Source of the DNA: Streptomyces humi | GTDB taxonomy: Bacteria; Actinomycetota; Actinomycetes; Streptomycetales; Streptomycetaceae | Reading direction: 5' to 3' | Length of the DNA stretch: 64,000 nucleotides | Assembly (NCBI RefSeq): GCF_001005085.2 | Contig: NZ_LBMU02000021.1 | Span: forward strand, 124,001-188,000 | In this document: in pieces, positions 41,592 to 51,908 of the stretch | How the letters are laid out: each line of letters begins with the position of its first letter | Numbering within the stretch: the first letter of the stretch is position 1 | The notes under the pieces: generated by a model | Database searches by the model: none | Seen by the model: only the letters and a program-made list of their open reading frames with translations | What the model was told of the DNA's origin: nothing | Program-made: the position numbers and the translations under genes

Positions 41592-41936
41592 TCATCCCAG
41601 GGATTCACCCAGGCGCTCGAAACGCCTCCGCCATACCTGCTCCGGTTCGGTCTCGCCCTCGTGCGTGAAGCGCAGGATGCTGGCCGTCTCGCCGTCCGGC
41701 TCCAGGTGGAAGCGGACTCTGCCGCCCGGGTCGACCGTGTACTCGGCGATGCGGTCGACGTCCCAGGCGGTGACCGTGCCGGTGCCCAGCTCGCCGAGGG
41801 TGACCGTGCCGCCCAGTCTCGGTTGCAGGACGTCCGCCGGGGTGAACCAGGCGGCCAGGCCCTCCGGGGTGGAGAGGCTGGGCCAGACCTGGTCCATCGG
41901 CCTCGGCAGTCGGGTCAGCAGCTGGAGGACGGCCAT
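41592..41936 (-). CDS. SRPBCC/AHSA1-like protein
   Basis: The 114-residue single domain has RPMDQVWPSLSTPEGLAAWF and a C-terminal RFTHEGETEPEQVWRRRF, the AHSA1/SRPBCC pattern. A ligand-binding or regulatory role is possible; function is unknown. It precedes ccsB by 26 bp on the same strand but is probably not part of the cytochrome operon functionally. Confidence 0.75.
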   Translation of the reverse strand: MAVLQLLTRLPRPMDQVWPSLSTPEGLAAWFTPADVLQPRLGGTVTLGELGTGTVTAWDVDRIAEYTVDPGGRVRFHLEPDGETASILRFTHEGETEPEQVWRRRFERLGESLG

Positions 41937-41961
41937 GGGACCAGTGTCGCCCCTCGGCGGC

Positions 41962-43059
41962 TCAGACGCCCGCGTACGAGTGCTTGCCGGTCACGAAGAT
42001 GTTGACGCCGTAGTAGTTGAACAGCCAGCAGCCGAAGGCGATCATCGCCAGGTAGGCGGCCTTGCGGCCCTTCCAGCCGGCGGTGGCGCGGGCGTGCAGG
42101 TAGCAGGCGTAGGCGACCCAGGTGATGAAGGACCAGGTCTCCTTGGGGTCCCAGTTCCAGTAGCGGCCCCAGGCGCTGCCCGCCCAGATCGCGCCCGCGA
42201 TGATCGTGAAGGTCCAGAGGGGGAAGACCGCCGCGTTCACGCGGTACGCGAACTTGTCCAGGGACGCGGAGGCGGGCAGGCGCTCCAGGACCGAGGTCGC
42301 GAAGCTGCCCGGCTTGCCGCCGTTCTCCAGCTTGCTCTCGTACGAGTCCTTGAAGAGGTACAGGATCGTGGCGACCGCGCCCACGTAGAAGACGGCGCCG
42401 CAGAAGATGGCCGTCGAGACGTGGATGTACAGCCAGTACGAGTGCAGGGCCGGGACCAGCGGCTCGCTCGCCGTGTAGAGGACGGTGACCGCGAGGCCGA
42501 GGTCGAGGAGGACCGTGGTGATCAGGAAGAGACCGAGCCAGCGGACGTTCTTCTTCAGGGCGAGGAGGGTCAGGTAGACGGCGACCGCGACCGTGGAGAA
42601 CGTGATGTTGAACTCGTACATGTTGCCCCACGGGGCCCGCTGCACGGAGGCCGCCCGGGTGACCACGCCCGCCAGCTCCACCAGGAAGGCGAGGACGGTG
42701 AGGGAGATCGCGATCCGGCCGTAGAGGTCGCCCTGCTCGTCACCGCCGTGGGCGCCGGGGCCGTCCGGGACGTCCCGGGAGCCGGCCGCGGCGCGGACGA
42801 CGACCTTCGGGCGCTCCAGCACGGCGGTGCCGCCGGCCTTCTTGACCGTGACGGCGGGGCCGGTCTGCTTCGCCTCCGTCCTGCTCGTCAGCGCGTTGGC
42901 GGTGCGCGCGACCCGGCTGCGGCTGCCGAGCAGCCACTCGAAGATGTAGGCGAAGAAGGCCAGCGTGTAGACGGCCATCGAGGAGTAGATGAGCGTGTTG
43001 CTCATACTCGCCAGGTGCTCGTTGGTCGCGGCGAGGGTCGTTGCGGCGGCGGAAGTCAT
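41962..43059 (-). CDS. ccsB: Cytochrome c biogenesis protein CcsB (ResC)
   Basis: The 365-residue membrane protein has about eight helices and the WWD-type heme motif (WGRYWNWDPKETWSFITW) between them. With ResB it exports and attaches heme to apocytochrome c. It starts 4 bp inside the resB stop (ATGA) so the two are coupled. Part of resA-ccdA-resB-ccsB, the system II cluster, next to hemL. Confidence 0.94.
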   Translation of the reverse strand: MTSAAATTLAATNEHLASMSNTLIYSSMAVYTLAFFAYIFEWLLGSRSRVARTANALTSRTEAKQTGPAVTVKKAGGTAVLERPKVVVRAAAGSRDVPDGPGAHGGDEQGDLYGRIAISLTVLAFLVELAGVVTRAASVQRAPWGNMYEFNITFSTVAVAVYLTLLALKKNVRWLGLFLITTVLLDLGLAVTVLYTASEPLVPALHSYWLYIHVSTAIFCGAVFYVGAVATILYLFKDSYESKLENGGKPGSFATSVLERLPASASLDKFAYRVNAAVFPLWTFTIIAGAIWAGSAWGRYWNWDPKETWSFITWVAYACYLHARATAGWKGRKAAYLAMIAFGCWLFNYYGVNIFVTGKHSYAGV

Positions 43060-44804
43060 CGCTTCTCAGCCCCTTCGGCAGGTACGACTTCGGGGTCGGG
43101 GGATTCTGCGGGGTCGGCGTCAGTGGTGTCGCCGGGGGCGGGGGCCCCTGGTGCCTGGTCGTAGAGGATGCCCGCGAGGTCGCCCAGTTCCTCGGGCACC
43201 TTCGCGGACTCGCTGCGGCCCAGGCCGCCCATCTCGACGACGGTGACGCCGTCGGGGCCCGGCACCGCGCGCACCCACACGCGGCGGCGCTGGATGAACA
43301 GCGAGGCGGCCAGGCCGAAGATCGCGGCGAGGGCGCCGCCGAGCGCCCAGCCGCTGCCGGGCTCCTGGACGATCTCGAAGCCCGCCCATTCCTTGACGCC
43401 CTTCTCGAACGTCACGGAACCGGCGCCGTTCGGCAGCTGCATGGTCTGGCCGGGCTTGAGGTTGTCGCGGAACTGCGCTCCCTTGGAGTCCTTGAACTCC
43501 TTCATGTGGGACTTGTCCAGCTGGTACACGCTCTGCGGGATGCCCGAGTTCACCCCTAGGTCACCGTGGTACGGCGTCAGGTTCAGCACCGGGTTGTCCA
43601 GCGCCGGGAAGGTCGAGAGGACGGAGGAGCCGCCGCCGTAGGTGGGCAGGAAGAACAGGGAGATGCCGAGCTGTTCGCCGACGTTGCGCGCGTTCTTGTA
43701 GCCGTCCATCACCTTGAGCACGCCCTGGGAGGTGATGTTGCCGTCGAGCGGGAGCAGCGGCACCGCGTCGTGGTAGACGACGTCGCCCTTGCTGTCGCGG
43801 ACCGTGATGACGGGCGCGTAGCCGTGGCTGACGAGGTAGACCTTGGCGTCGTCGATGTGCAGCGGCTGGTTCACCTTGACGGTGGTCCGCTTCGCCTTGC
43901 CGTACGCGCCGTCGATGTAGTCGATGTCGGCGCTGAAGGTGGTCGGGGTGCCCTTGCTGGGTCCGCCGGTCTGGTAGCCGGCGCTGAAGTTCCGCAGGTG
44001 GAAGCTGAACGGCACCAGGTCGTCGGTGCTGAACATCGACCCGGACTTGAAGTCGTCGTACTGGATGATGGAGTTGGCGAACCCGTCGCCCTCGACGACC
44101 AGCTTGGTGCCGTCCGACTTGTACATCTGGCCGGACGCGAAGGCGATCAGCAGCACGATCAGCGCGATGTGGAAGACGAGGTTGCCGAACTCGCGGACGT
44201 AGCCCTTCTCGGCGGCGACCGCGTCCCCGGCGACGTGCGAGCGGAAGCGCCGCTTCTTCAGCAGGGCGAGCGCGGCCTCGCGGACCTCCTCCGGCGCCGC
44301 GTCCGTGCGCCAGGTCGTGTACGCGGGGAGCCGGTTCAGCCGCTTCGGGGCGCCCGGCGGACGGCCGCGCAGCTGGCCCACGAACTGCCAGGCGCGCGGG
44401 ATGATGCAGCCGACCAGGGAGACGAACAGCAGGATGTAGATCGCGGAGAACCACACCGAGCTGTAGACGTGGAAGAGGCCGAGCCTGTCGTAGACCGGCG
44501 CCAGTGTCTTGTGCGCCTTCTGGAAGTCGGCGACCTTGTTGATGTCGGCGCCGGTCTGCGGGATCAGCGAGCCGGGGATGGCGCCCAGTGACAGCAGCAG
44601 GAGCAGCAGCAGGGCGACCCGCATGGAGGTCAGCTGCCGCCAGAACCAGCGGGCCCAGCCGATCAGGCCGAGGCCGGGGGCGACGGGTGGCTCGACCGGG
44701 GCGGTGGAGAGCTGGGAGCCCGCCTCGCCGAGGTCCGTCTGGTCCGGCTCGGTGTTGCCGGTGTGCCCGGTGTGCCCGGTGTGCCCGGTATCAGTGTTGC
44801 TCAT
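43056..44804 (-). CDS. resB: Cytochrome c biogenesis protein ResB
   Basis: The 582-residue protein has three N-terminal helices (RWFWRQLTSMRVALLLLLLL onwards), a large extracytoplasmic domain (VVEGDGFANSIIQYDDF) and a fourth helix near WALGGALAAIFGLAASLFIQ, the ResB layout. It forms the heme-attachment complex with CcsB. Spaced 3 bp from ccdA and overlapping ccsB by 4 bp. Confidence 0.94.
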   Translation of the reverse strand: MSNTDTGHTGHTGHTGNTEPDQTDLGEAGSQLSTAPVEPPVAPGLGLIGWARWFWRQLTSMRVALLLLLLLSLGAIPGSLIPQTGADINKVADFQKAHKTLAPVYDRLGLFHVYSSVWFSAIYILLFVSLVGCIIPRAWQFVGQLRGRPPGAPKRLNRLPAYTTWRTDAAPEEVREAALALLKKRRFRSHVAGDAVAAEKGYVREFGNLVFHIALIVLLIAFASGQMYKSDGTKLVVEGDGFANSIIQYDDFKSGSMFSTDDLVPFSFHLRNFSAGYQTGGPSKGTPTTFSADIDYIDGAYGKAKRTTVKVNQPLHIDDAKVYLVSHGYAPVITVRDSKGDVVYHDAVPLLPLDGNITSQGVLKVMDGYKNARNVGEQLGISLFFLPTYGGGSSVLSTFPALDNPVLNLTPYHGDLGVNSGIPQSVYQLDKSHMKEFKDSKGAQFRDNLKPGQTMQLPNGAGSVTFEKGVKEWAGFEIVQEPGSGWALGGALAAIFGLAASLFIQRRRVWVRAVPGPDGVTVVEMGGLGRSESAKVPEELGDLAGILYDQAPGAPAPGDTTDADPAESPDPEVVPAEGAEKR

Positions 44805-44807
44805 CGA

Positions 44808-45581
44808 TCAGATCCCCACAGTGAAGCCGTCGGACCAGCCCTGCATCTCCTGGACGAGGCTGTCCCAGGCCCCGGTCAGCAGCAGCACACCGGTCACGAT
44901 CATCATCGTGCCGCCGATGCGCATCACCCAGACATAGTGGCGCTTGACCCAGCCGAAGGCACCGAGCGCCTTGCGGAAGGCGATCGCGGCCACCACGAAG
45001 GGCACGCCGAGCCCCAGGCAGTAGGCGACCGTCAGGATGGCGCCGCGTCCCGCGCTCGCCTGGTTGAAGGAGAGAGCGGTGACGGACGCCAGGGTCGGGC
45101 CGATGCAGGGGGTCCAGCCGATCCCGAACAGCGCGCCGAGTACCGGTGCCCCTATCAGACCGGTCACCGGCCGCTTGTGGAAGCGGAACTCGCGCTGGGT
45201 GAACCAGGGCATCAGACCCATGAAGAACACCCCCATGACGATCATGAGGACGCCGAGCACCTTGCCGAGGGTGCCGGACTGCTCCTGGAGGGTCTGGCCG
45301 AAGTAGCCGAACAGTGCTCCGCCGGACACGAACACGGCGGTGAAGCCGAGCACGAAGAGGGAGGCGCCTGCCACCATCCGGCCACGCCGGGCCTCGGCCA
45401 GGTCGGTTCCGGCGACCCCGGTGACGTAGGACAGGTAGCCGGGGACCAGGGGCAGCACACACGGGGAGAAGAAGGAGACGAGCCCGCCGAACAGGGCGAC
45501 CGGCAGGGCGATCAGCAGGGCACCGCTGAACACCGTCTCGTTCTTGCCCGTCTCCGCCGCGAGCGTGAGGAGTGCGCTCAC
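44808..45581 (-). CDS. ccdA: Thiol-disulfide transporter CcdA
   Basis: The 257-residue, six-helix protein has the redox Cys pair in SPCVLPLVPGYLSYVTG and GWTPCIGPTLASV. It carries reducing equivalents from cytoplasmic thioredoxin to ResA. It lies 1 bp from resA's stop and 3 bp from resB. Confidence 0.93.
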   Translation of the reverse strand: MSALLTLAAETGKNETVFSGALLIALPVALFGGLVSFFSPCVLPLVPGYLSYVTGVAGTDLAEARRGRMVAGASLFVLGFTAVFVSGGALFGYFGQTLQEQSGTLGKVLGVLMIVMGVFFMGLMPWFTQREFRFHKRPVTGLIGAPVLGALFGIGWTPCIGPTLASVTALSFNQASAGRGAILTVAYCLGLGVPFVVAAIAFRKALGAFGWVKRHYVWVMRIGGTMMIVTGVLLLTGAWDSLVQEMQGWSDGFTVGI

Positions 45582-45582
45582 G

Positions 45583-46173
45583 TCACTTCTCCGCGACGAC
45601 CGGCTTGATCATCTTCAGCAGGTTCTCCTCGCTGAGCGCCGCCAGCGAGCGCGCCGCGACGTTCCCCTGCCGGTCGAGTACCAGGGTGGAGGGGATGGCC
45701 TGCGGGTTGAGCGTGCCCTTCTTGAAGCGCAGCATCAGCTTGCCCGTCGGGTCGTACAGACTCGGGTAGTCGATGCCGTTCTGCTTCTCGAAGGCGACCG
45801 CGGAACCGGTGCTGGTGTCGCGGGTGTTGATGCCGACGAACTGGACGCCCTTGTTCGCGTACTCCTTGGAGACGGAGGCGAAGTAGGGGGCCTCGGCGCG
45901 GCACGGGCTGCACCAGGAGCCCCACACGTTGATGACGACGACCTTGCCCTTGTAGCTCGCGACGTCCAGCGTCCTGCCGTCGATGGTCTTGCCGGACAGG
46001 TCGGGGGCGGCCGCGCGGTGCCCCTTCGCGACCGTGTCGATGCCGTTCTTGCCGGTGACGAAGTTGGTGTTGCCGCCTCCGCCGGAAGTGCCGCCGTTGC
46101 CGCACGCGGACAGGGTCAGGGCCGCCGCGGCGGCCATGGCGCCGAGCAGGAGGGCGCGGCTACGGGTACTCAT
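45583..46173 (-). CDS. resA: ResA/TlpA-like thioredoxin lipoprotein
   Basis: The 196-residue protein has a lipobox (LTLSACGN, Cys24), a Gly-rich linker and a thioredoxin domain with WGSWCSPCRAE. It keeps apocytochrome Cys reduced before heme attachment. First gene of the cluster; a close paralogue with a TTA codon is at 12100. Confidence 0.92.
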   Translation of the reverse strand: MSTRSRALLLGAMAAAAALTLSACGNGGTSGGGGNTNFVTGKNGIDTVAKGHRAAAPDLSGKTIDGRTLDVASYKGKVVVINVWGSWCSPCRAEAPYFASVSKEYANKGVQFVGINTRDTSTGSAVAFEKQNGIDYPSLYDPTGKLMLRFKKGTLNPQAIPSTLVLDRQGNVAARSLAALSEENLLKMIKPVVAEK

Positions 46174-46239
46174 GTGAAAAGTTTCGCATGCCCGTTCTGG
46201 GGATCTTGCGCACCCCCCTCGGTCCGCGAAAGGCCCCTT

Positions 46240-47493
46240 TCAGGCCGCGGTCCCCTGCTTGAGGAAGCCCTTCCAGCCGCCCGCCGGGCGCTGCCCGACG
46301 TCGAGGGTGCGCAGCTTCGCGAGGACCTCGGGCTTCTGCACGTCGATCCAGTCCACGAACTGCCGGAAGGAGACCATCCGTACGTCGGCGCCCTTCTCCT
46401 TCTCCCGGGCGATGTGCTTGAAGGCCTCCTCGACGGAGTCCATGTAGATGCCGCCGTTCCACTGCTCGAAGTGGTTGCCTATGAAGAACGGCGCCCTGTT
46501 TGTCGTGTATGCCCGCTCGAATCCCGCTATGTACGCCTGGGCCGACTGGCGCCGCCAGCCGGGGTAGTTGTAGGCGGGGGCCTTCGTCGAGTTCACGGAC
46601 TGGTTGGCGAGCATGTTGTAGTCCATGGACAGGACCTCGAAGCTGTGGCCGGGGAACGGCACCTGCTGGAGCGGCAGGTCCCAGATGCCGAGCTTCTTCT
46701 CGGGCCAGACCTGGCGGCCGCCGGGCGAGGAGGCGTCGTACCGCCAGCCGAGCTCGCGGGCGGTGGGCAGCAGGTTGTTCTGACCGAGGAGGCAGGGCGT
46801 ACGACCGCCGACCAGTTCCTTGTCGTAGTCGAAGGGGAGCGCGGGCAGGTCCGTCCAGCCGGTGTTGGTCCGCCACTCCTTCACGAACGCCTTCGCCTGG
46901 TCTGTCTCGCTGCGCCACTGCTGGGGCGTCCAGTTGCCGACGGTGCCGTGGCCGGAGCAGAAGTGGCCGTTGAAGTGGGTGCCTATCTCGTGCCCTTCGA
47001 GCCAGGCGCGGCGGACGTTGGTGAGCGTCGCCCTGATGTGCTCGTCGGTGAGGTAGCCGATGTCGGAGGCGCCGCGGGGGTTGTTCGGCGGGTCGTAGAG
47101 CCGCTTCTTGGACTCGGGGAGGAGGTAGAGGCCCGAGAGGAAGAAGGTCATGGACGCGCCGTGTTCCTTCGCCAGGTCGAGGAAGCGCGGGAACAGGCCG
47201 TTGCCGACCTCGCCGGCGCCGTCCCAGGAGAAGATCACGAACTGCGGAGGGGTCTGGCCGGGCTCCAGCGGCTCGGGGGCGGCGGGCTGGTGGGGCTGCT
47301 TGCCGGTGCGGGAGGTGGAGCCGTCGCCGAGGGGGCGAGCGGTCGCGGTCGGCTTCTTAGAGGGCTGCCTGCCGGAACCGGCTGCGTGGTTCGTACCGTC
47401 CGACGGTGTGTGCGTGCCGCAGCCGGCGAGGCCGAGTCCGGCCGCGGCGCCCGCGCCGACGCCGAGTAGTCCCCTTCGGGTGAAGGTCCGCAT
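46240..47493 (-). CDS. Tat-secreted lipoprotein polysaccharide deacetylase
   Basis: The 417-residue protein has a twin-arginine signal (TRRGLLGVGAGAAAG) with lipobox LAGC, a Ser/Pro-rich linker, then a deacetylase-like domain with VIFSWDGAGEVGN and GTHFNGHFC (metal His). Some catalytic positions differ from NodB enzymes, so activity is uncertain. Located between resA and the phosphatase; ATG 47493 chosen over in-frame GTG 47511. Confidence 0.82.
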   Translation of the reverse strand: MRTFTRRGLLGVGAGAAAGLGLAGCGTHTPSDGTNHAAGSGRQPSKKPTATARPLGDGSTSRTGKQPHQPAAPEPLEPGQTPPQFVIFSWDGAGEVGNGLFPRFLDLAKEHGASMTFFLSGLYLLPESKKRLYDPPNNPRGASDIGYLTDEHIRATLTNVRRAWLEGHEIGTHFNGHFCSGHGTVGNWTPQQWRSETDQAKAFVKEWRTNTGWTDLPALPFDYDKELVGGRTPCLLGQNNLLPTARELGWRYDASSPGGRQVWPEKKLGIWDLPLQQVPFPGHSFEVLSMDYNMLANQSVNSTKAPAYNYPGWRRQSAQAYIAGFERAYTTNRAPFFIGNHFEQWNGGIYMDSVEEAFKHIAREKEKGADVRMVSFRQFVDWIDVQKPEVLAKLRTLDVGQRPAGGWKGFLKQGTAA

Positions 47494-47552
47494 GGTTCCC
47501 CGATTCGTCACGTCCTCTGGTGGTCACCCACTCAGAGGGCGGGACGAACGGG

Positions 47553-47572
47553 GAGGTTCCTGAAGGAACCTC
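47553..47572. terminator. Perfect 8-bp hairpin in AT-rich leader
   Basis: GAGGTTCC-TGAA-GGAACCTC is followed on the plus strand by ATATTTTC and an unusually AT-rich stretch to about 47596. It lies between the deacetylase start and the phosphatase stop. It could be a terminator or a leader hairpin of the deacetylase. Confidence 0.5.
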
Positions 47573-47646
47573 ATATTTTCAGACTAATTTAATGAAGCGG
47601 GATTCGACGGGCGCGGAGCAGCCTCGACGCAGGGCTTTCTGACGCT

Positions 47647-48336
47647 CTATGCCCCGAATGCCTTGCCCTGCCCCTGCACCGGCTTGGCGCCGGCCCGCAG
47701 ATGGACCGGCACCAGGTCGATCGCGGGTTCGCTGTACCCGACGGAGACGATCCTGTCACCCTCGTATGTGAAAGTCGTCAGGGACGCCAGGGTGCACTGC
47801 CGCTTGCGCGGGTCGTGCCACAGCCGGCGCTTCTCCACGTAGGACCGCAGGATCCAGATCGGCAGCTGATGGCTGACCAGCACCGCCTCGTGGCCGCGTG
47901 CCTGGTCCCGGGCCGAGTCCAGCGCGCCCTTCATCCGCACGACCTGCTCGACGTACGGCTCGCCCCAGGACGGCTTGAACGGGTTGACCAGGTACTTCCA
48001 GTTGGCGGGGTTCTTCAGCGCCCCGTCGCCGACCCCGAAGGTCTTGCCCTGGAAGATGTTCTCGGCCTCGATCAGCCGCTCGTCGGTGCCCAGGCCGAGC
48101 CCGTGCGCCTTGGCGATCGGGGTCGCGGTCTCCTGCGCGCGCTCCAGCGGGGAGGCGACGACATGGGTGACGTCCCGGCCGGCCAGGTGCTCGGCGACCC
48201 GGTCGGCCATCTGCCGCCCGAGCTCGGAGAGGTGGTAGCCGGGAAGTCTCCCGTAGAGCACCCCCTGCGGGTTCTCCACCTCGCCGTGCCGCATCACATG
48301 CACGACGGTGATGTCCTGCTCTCTCTGCTCGCTCAT
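47647..48336 (-). CDS. Histidine phosphatase (phosphoglycerate mutase-like)
   Basis: The 229-residue protein has the RHGE catalytic motif ([18 protein letters not shown]) and the second His in [10 protein letters not shown]. It is in the histidine phosphatase superfamily; the substrate is not defined. ATG 48336 overlaps the hemL stop (ATGA), and this gene-order (hemL next to a phosphatase) is conserved in Streptomyces. Confidence 0.9.
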   Translation of the reverse strand: MSEQREQDITVVHVMRHGEVENPQGVLYGRLPGYHLSELGRQMADRVAEHLAGRDVTHVVASPLERAQETATPIAKAHGLGLGTDERLIEAENIFQGKTFGVGDGALKNPANWKYLVNPFKPSWGEPYVEQVVRMKGALDSARDQARGHEAVLVSHQLPIWILRSYVEKRRLWHDPRKRQCTLASLTTFTYEGDRIVSVGYSEPAIDLVPVHLRAGAKPVQGQGKAFGA

Positions 48337-49661
48337 GCTGCCGTGGCCTCCGCGGCCGCTCGGGCCGCCGCCGGGAGGGCGTCGGCGATCTTCTGGATGG
48401 CCCGCTCGTCGTGGGCCGTGGAGACGAACCAGGACTCGAAGGACGACGGCGGCAGGTAGACGCCGTCGGAGAGGAGGGAGTGGAAGAACGCCGTGAACCG
48501 GAAGGACTCCTGGCCCCGCGCGTCCTCGTAGTCGCGCACCGGCCGGTTGGTGAAGAAGACGGAGAACATGTTGGAGGCGGTCTGCACCTGGTGCGCGACG
48601 CCCTCCTTGCTCAGCGCCTCGCTGACGAGCCCCTGGATCTGCGCGGAGACGGCGTCGACCTTGTCGTAGGCCGCGTCGTCGAGCAGCCGCAGCTGGGCGA
48701 GTCCGGCGGCGGTGGCGACGGGGTTCCCGGAGAGGGTGCCTGCCTGGTAGACGGGGCCGGCGGGCGCGAGGTGCGCCATGACGTCCGCCCGACCGCCGAA
48801 CGCGGCCGCCGGGAACCCGCCGCCCATCACCTTGCCGAAGGTCATCAGGTCGGGCACCACCCCGTCGATCCCGAACCACCCGGCCCGGCTGGTCCGGAAC
48901 CCGGTCATGACCTCGTCGGAGATGTAGAGCGCGCCGTTCCTGGCGCAGGCGTCCTTGAGCCCCTGGTTGAACCCGGGTCCCGGCGGCACGACCCCCATGT
49001 TCCCGGGCGAGGCCTCGGTGATCACGCAGGCGATCTCACCGGGGTGCCGGTGGAAGGCCTCCTGCACGGCCTCCAGGTCGTTGTACGGCAGCACGATGGT
49101 GTCGCCGGCCTGCGCCCCGGTGACACCCGGGGTGTCGGGCAGCGCGAAGGTCGCGACGCCGCTGCCCGCCGCGGCGAGCAGCGAGTCGACATGGCCGTGG
49201 TAGCACCCGGCGAACTTGATCACCTTGGTGCGGCGGGTGAAGCCGCGGGCGAGCCGGATGGCGCTCATGGTGGCCTCGGTGCCGCTGCTGACGAGCCGCA
49301 CCTGCTCAAGGGGCTGGATCCGGGCGACCATCTCCTCCGCGAGGGCGACCTCGCCCTCACCGGGCGTGCCGAAGGAGGTACCGCGGGCGACGGCCTCCTG
49401 GACGGCGGCGATGACCTCGGGGTGCGAGTGGCCGAGGATCATCGGCCCCCAGGAGCACACCAGGTCGACGTACTCGCGCCCGTCGGCGTCGGTGAGGTAG
49501 GCCCCCTTGCCGGACACCATGAAACGGGGCGTGCCGCCGACGGCACGGAAGGCGCGCACCGGCGAGTTCACGCCCCCGGGCGTGACGGCGGAGGCACGGT
49601 CGAAGAGCGCCTGCGAGACGGGCGCGTCGTAGGGATAGGGAGTTTCGCTCTGGGCACTCAT
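48333..49661 (-). CDS. hemL: Glutamate-1-semialdehyde 2,1-aminomutase HemL
   Basis: The 442-residue PLP enzyme has the N-terminal [36 protein letters not shown] and the PLP lysine in [19 protein letters not shown]. It makes 5-aminolevulinate for heme, fitting the adjacent cytochrome c maturation genes. ATG 49661 chosen; a longer upstream extension is not homologous. Confidence 0.96.
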   Translation of the reverse strand: MSAQSETPYPYDAPVSQALFDRASAVTPGGVNSPVRAFRAVGGTPRFMVSGKGAYLTDADGREYVDLVCSWGPMILGHSHPEVIAAVQEAVARGTSFGTPGEGEVALAEEMVARIQPLEQVRLVSSGTEATMSAIRLARGFTRRTKVIKFAGCYHGHVDSLLAAAGSGVATFALPDTPGVTGAQAGDTIVLPYNDLEAVQEAFHRHPGEIACVITEASPGNMGVVPPGPGFNQGLKDACARNGALYISDEVMTGFRTSRAGWFGIDGVVPDLMTFGKVMGGGFPAAAFGGRADVMAHLAPAGPVYQAGTLSGNPVATAAGLAQLRLLDDAAYDKVDAVSAQIQGLVSEALSKEGVAHQVQTASNMFSVFFTNRPVRDYEDARGQESFRFTAFFHSLLSDGVYLPPSSFESWFVSTAHDERAIQKIADALPAAARAAAEATAA

Positions 49662-49939
49662 GACGTGCGACTTCTCCGACTTCTCGGACTCCGGTTGCTG
49701 GGTGACCTTCTCAGGGTAGGCGGAGGTCGGCGTTCTTCCCGTAGTGGTCGGGGCATCTGCGAGACTGTGATCCGATACACCCAGCTCATCCGGCACGCAG
49801 CTGGCCGGAGGCTGTAAAGATCCTGCGGACTGATGTTTCGACGCACGTTTCGGCGGGCGGCCGTGGGGGAGGTCACTGACACGATGATCGGGTTGCGCGG
49901 CGGGGGCCACGCGTCCTAGAAAAGCAGTCGGGTGGAGAT

Positions 49940-50614
49940 ATGCATCGCGGTGGCGGACTGGGCGAGGGGACTGACGACCTGGGTCCTCGGCGTGCCCGGC
50001 AGGGAAGGCACCGGCGCGACGCGGAGGAAGCGGCGGAAGCAGCACGTCGGGAACAGGGCGGCGTACCGAGTGAGTCCGATCGGCGTGACCGACGTATCGA
50101 TCAGCGGGACCAGAGGGCCCGGCGGATCGATCGCGGAATCGACCGTCCCGAGACCGGGAGCAGGAATGGTGGTCGGGTGGGGGTGACGTACAAATACTTC
50201 GGCGCACCGGACGGCGCGACCGCGGCCCGCGTCCCGATCTCGATGCGCCCCGAGGAACTCGGCGGCGACGAGCTCGGCATGAACGGCATGTTCACCAAGA
50301 TCAAGCCGGAGACGATGGCCGCGATGGTGCTGACGGGCATCGAAGGTGTGCCTCTGCACAAGGTGCCGCCGCTCGAACTGGTCGTCCTGCACCCGGACTA
50401 CGCGGTGGTCAAGCTCCCCATGACGGTGGTCGACCCGCTGCGCGGCATAGGCGAGGAAGCGGTGGGCGCGGCCGCCTTCATCTGGTCGACGGTCCCGGAC
50501 CGGGGCGGCCCGAGGGACGCGTTCAACGTGTACCAGCTGCTGCACGAGTGGCAGGACTTCTCGCACCGCCTGCACGAGGCGGGACACCAGCCGTACTGCT
50601 TGGTGTGGCCGTGA
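49940..50614 (+). CDS. Conserved hypothetical, Arg-rich N-terminus
   Basis: Up to 224 residues. The first 78 are highly charged (Arg/Glu/Asp-rich), and then a compact domain starts at [12 protein letters not shown] and continues with [22 protein letters not shown] do not recognise a characterised family. ATG 49940 with GGTGGAG just upstream is used; GTG 50177 at the start of the compact domain is an alternative and would remove the low-complexity part. Divergent from hemL. Confidence 0.65.
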   Translation: MHRGGGLGEGTDDLGPRRARQGRHRRDAEEAAEAARREQGGVPSESDRRDRRIDQRDQRARRIDRGIDRPETGSRNGGRVGVTYKYFGAPDGATAARVPISMRPEELGGDELGMNGMFTKIKPETMAAMVLTGIEGVPLHKVPPLELVVLHPDYAVVKLPMTVVDPLRGIGEEAVGAAAFIWSTVPDRGGPRDAFNVYQLLHEWQDFSHRLHEAGHQPYCLVWP

Positions 50615-50764
50615 GCTGAGGTCTCACGGGGTTCGGGCGGGGCTTTCGGGCTCCGCCCTCGTCATGTGCGGGGCGGGTCGCCGCGGAGGTGCCGTCCGGT
50701 GCGCCGGGTGGGCGGCTGGAGCATTCTGGAGCTGTGCCGCATCCCGCACGGGAAGGACCCCGTC

Positions 50765-51685
50765 ATGCAAGCCGTCACCGTTCGCGACCGGGACGCCGGG
50801 GTGGGCGGGCTCGCCCTCGCCGAGCTGCCCCGTCCCCATGCCGCCGAGAACGACGTGATCGTGCGGGTGCACGCCGCCGGGTTCACCCCCGGGGAGCTGA
50901 CCTGGCCGGCCACCTGGACCGACCGGGCCGGCCGTGACCGCACGCCCAGCGTGCCCGGCCACGAGCTCTCGGGGGTGGTCGTCGAGCTCGGCTACGGCAC
51001 CACGGGCCTGACCGTCGGCCAGCGCGTGTACGGCCTGGCGGACTGGGCCCGCGACGGCTCCCTGGCCGAGTACACGGCCGTGGAGGCCCGCAACCTCGCC
51101 CCGCTCCCCGCGGACGTCGACCACACCGTGGCCGCCGCCCTGCCGATCTCCGGGCTCACCGCGTGGCAGGGCCTGTTCGATCACGCACGTCTCGCCACCG
51201 GGCAGACCGTCCTGGTCCACGGTGCCGCGGGCGGTGTCGGTTCGATCGCCGTACAGCTCGCCCGCGAGGTGGGCGCCAGGGTCATCGGCACCGGCCGGGC
51301 CGCCGACCGGGACACCGCCCTCGGACTCGGCGCGGACACGTTCCTGGACCTCCAGGCCGACGAACTGGCCGACGCCGGCCAGGTCGACGTGGTCTTCGAC
51401 GTGATCGGCGGGCAGATCCTCGACCGCTCCGCGGCCCTGGTCCGCGCCGGCGGCACCCTGGTCACCATCGCCCGGCCGCCCACCGTCCGGCCCGAGAACG
51501 GGCGGTCCGTCTTCTTCGTCGTGGAACCCGACCGGGCCCGGCTCGCCGACCTCGCGGTGCGGCTGCGCGACGGACGGCTCCGGCCGGTCGTCGGCGCCGT
51601 GCGCCCGCTGGCCGAGGCACCCGCCGCGTTCGCCCCCGGACACCGCGTCCCCGGCAAGACGATCATCCGCGTCAGGGAAGGCTGA
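50765..51685 (+). CDS. Zinc-independent NADP-dependent quinone oxidoreductase
   Basis: The 306-residue medium-chain dehydrogenase has GHELSGVVVELG, a nucleotide-binding VHGAAGGVGSIAVQLA, and no zinc Cys, so it is a quinone/crotonyl reductase type. ATG 50765 has GGAAGG 8 nt upstream. Single gene followed by tandem repeats. Confidence 0.88.
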   Translation: MQAVTVRDRDAGVGGLALAELPRPHAAENDVIVRVHAAGFTPGELTWPATWTDRAGRDRTPSVPGHELSGVVVELGYGTTGLTVGQRVYGLADWARDGSLAEYTAVEARNLAPLPADVDHTVAAALPISGLTAWQGLFDHARLATGQTVLVHGAAGGVGSIAVQLAREVGARVIGTGRAADRDTALGLGADTFLDLQADELADAGQVDVVFDVIGGQILDRSAALVRAGGTLVTIARPPTVRPENGRSVFFVVEPDRARLADLAVRLRDGRLRPVVGAVRPLAEAPAAFAPGHRVPGKTIIRVREG

Positions 51686-51699
51686 CGGAACTGGCAGAC

Positions 51700-51860
51700 G
51701 CGGGGGGAGCGGGGGGGAGTGGCGGGAGCGGGGGGAGTGGCTGGAGCGGGAGGAGGGGCTGGAGCGGGAGGAGTGGCTGGAGCGGGAGGAGCGGGAGGAG
51801 CGGGAGGAGCGGCTGGAGCGGGAGGAGCGGCTGGAGCGGGAGGAGCGGCGGGGAGTGGCG
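51700..51860. repeat. 15-16-bp tandem repeat array
   Basis: GGCTGGAGCGGGAGGA units repeat about ten times after the quinone reductase stop, with one strand rich in purines. Confidence 0.85.
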
Positions 51861-51908
51861 GGAAGTCGGCCTGAGAACCGCCCCTGCGTCGGCCCTCCCC
51901 CGCCAGGC

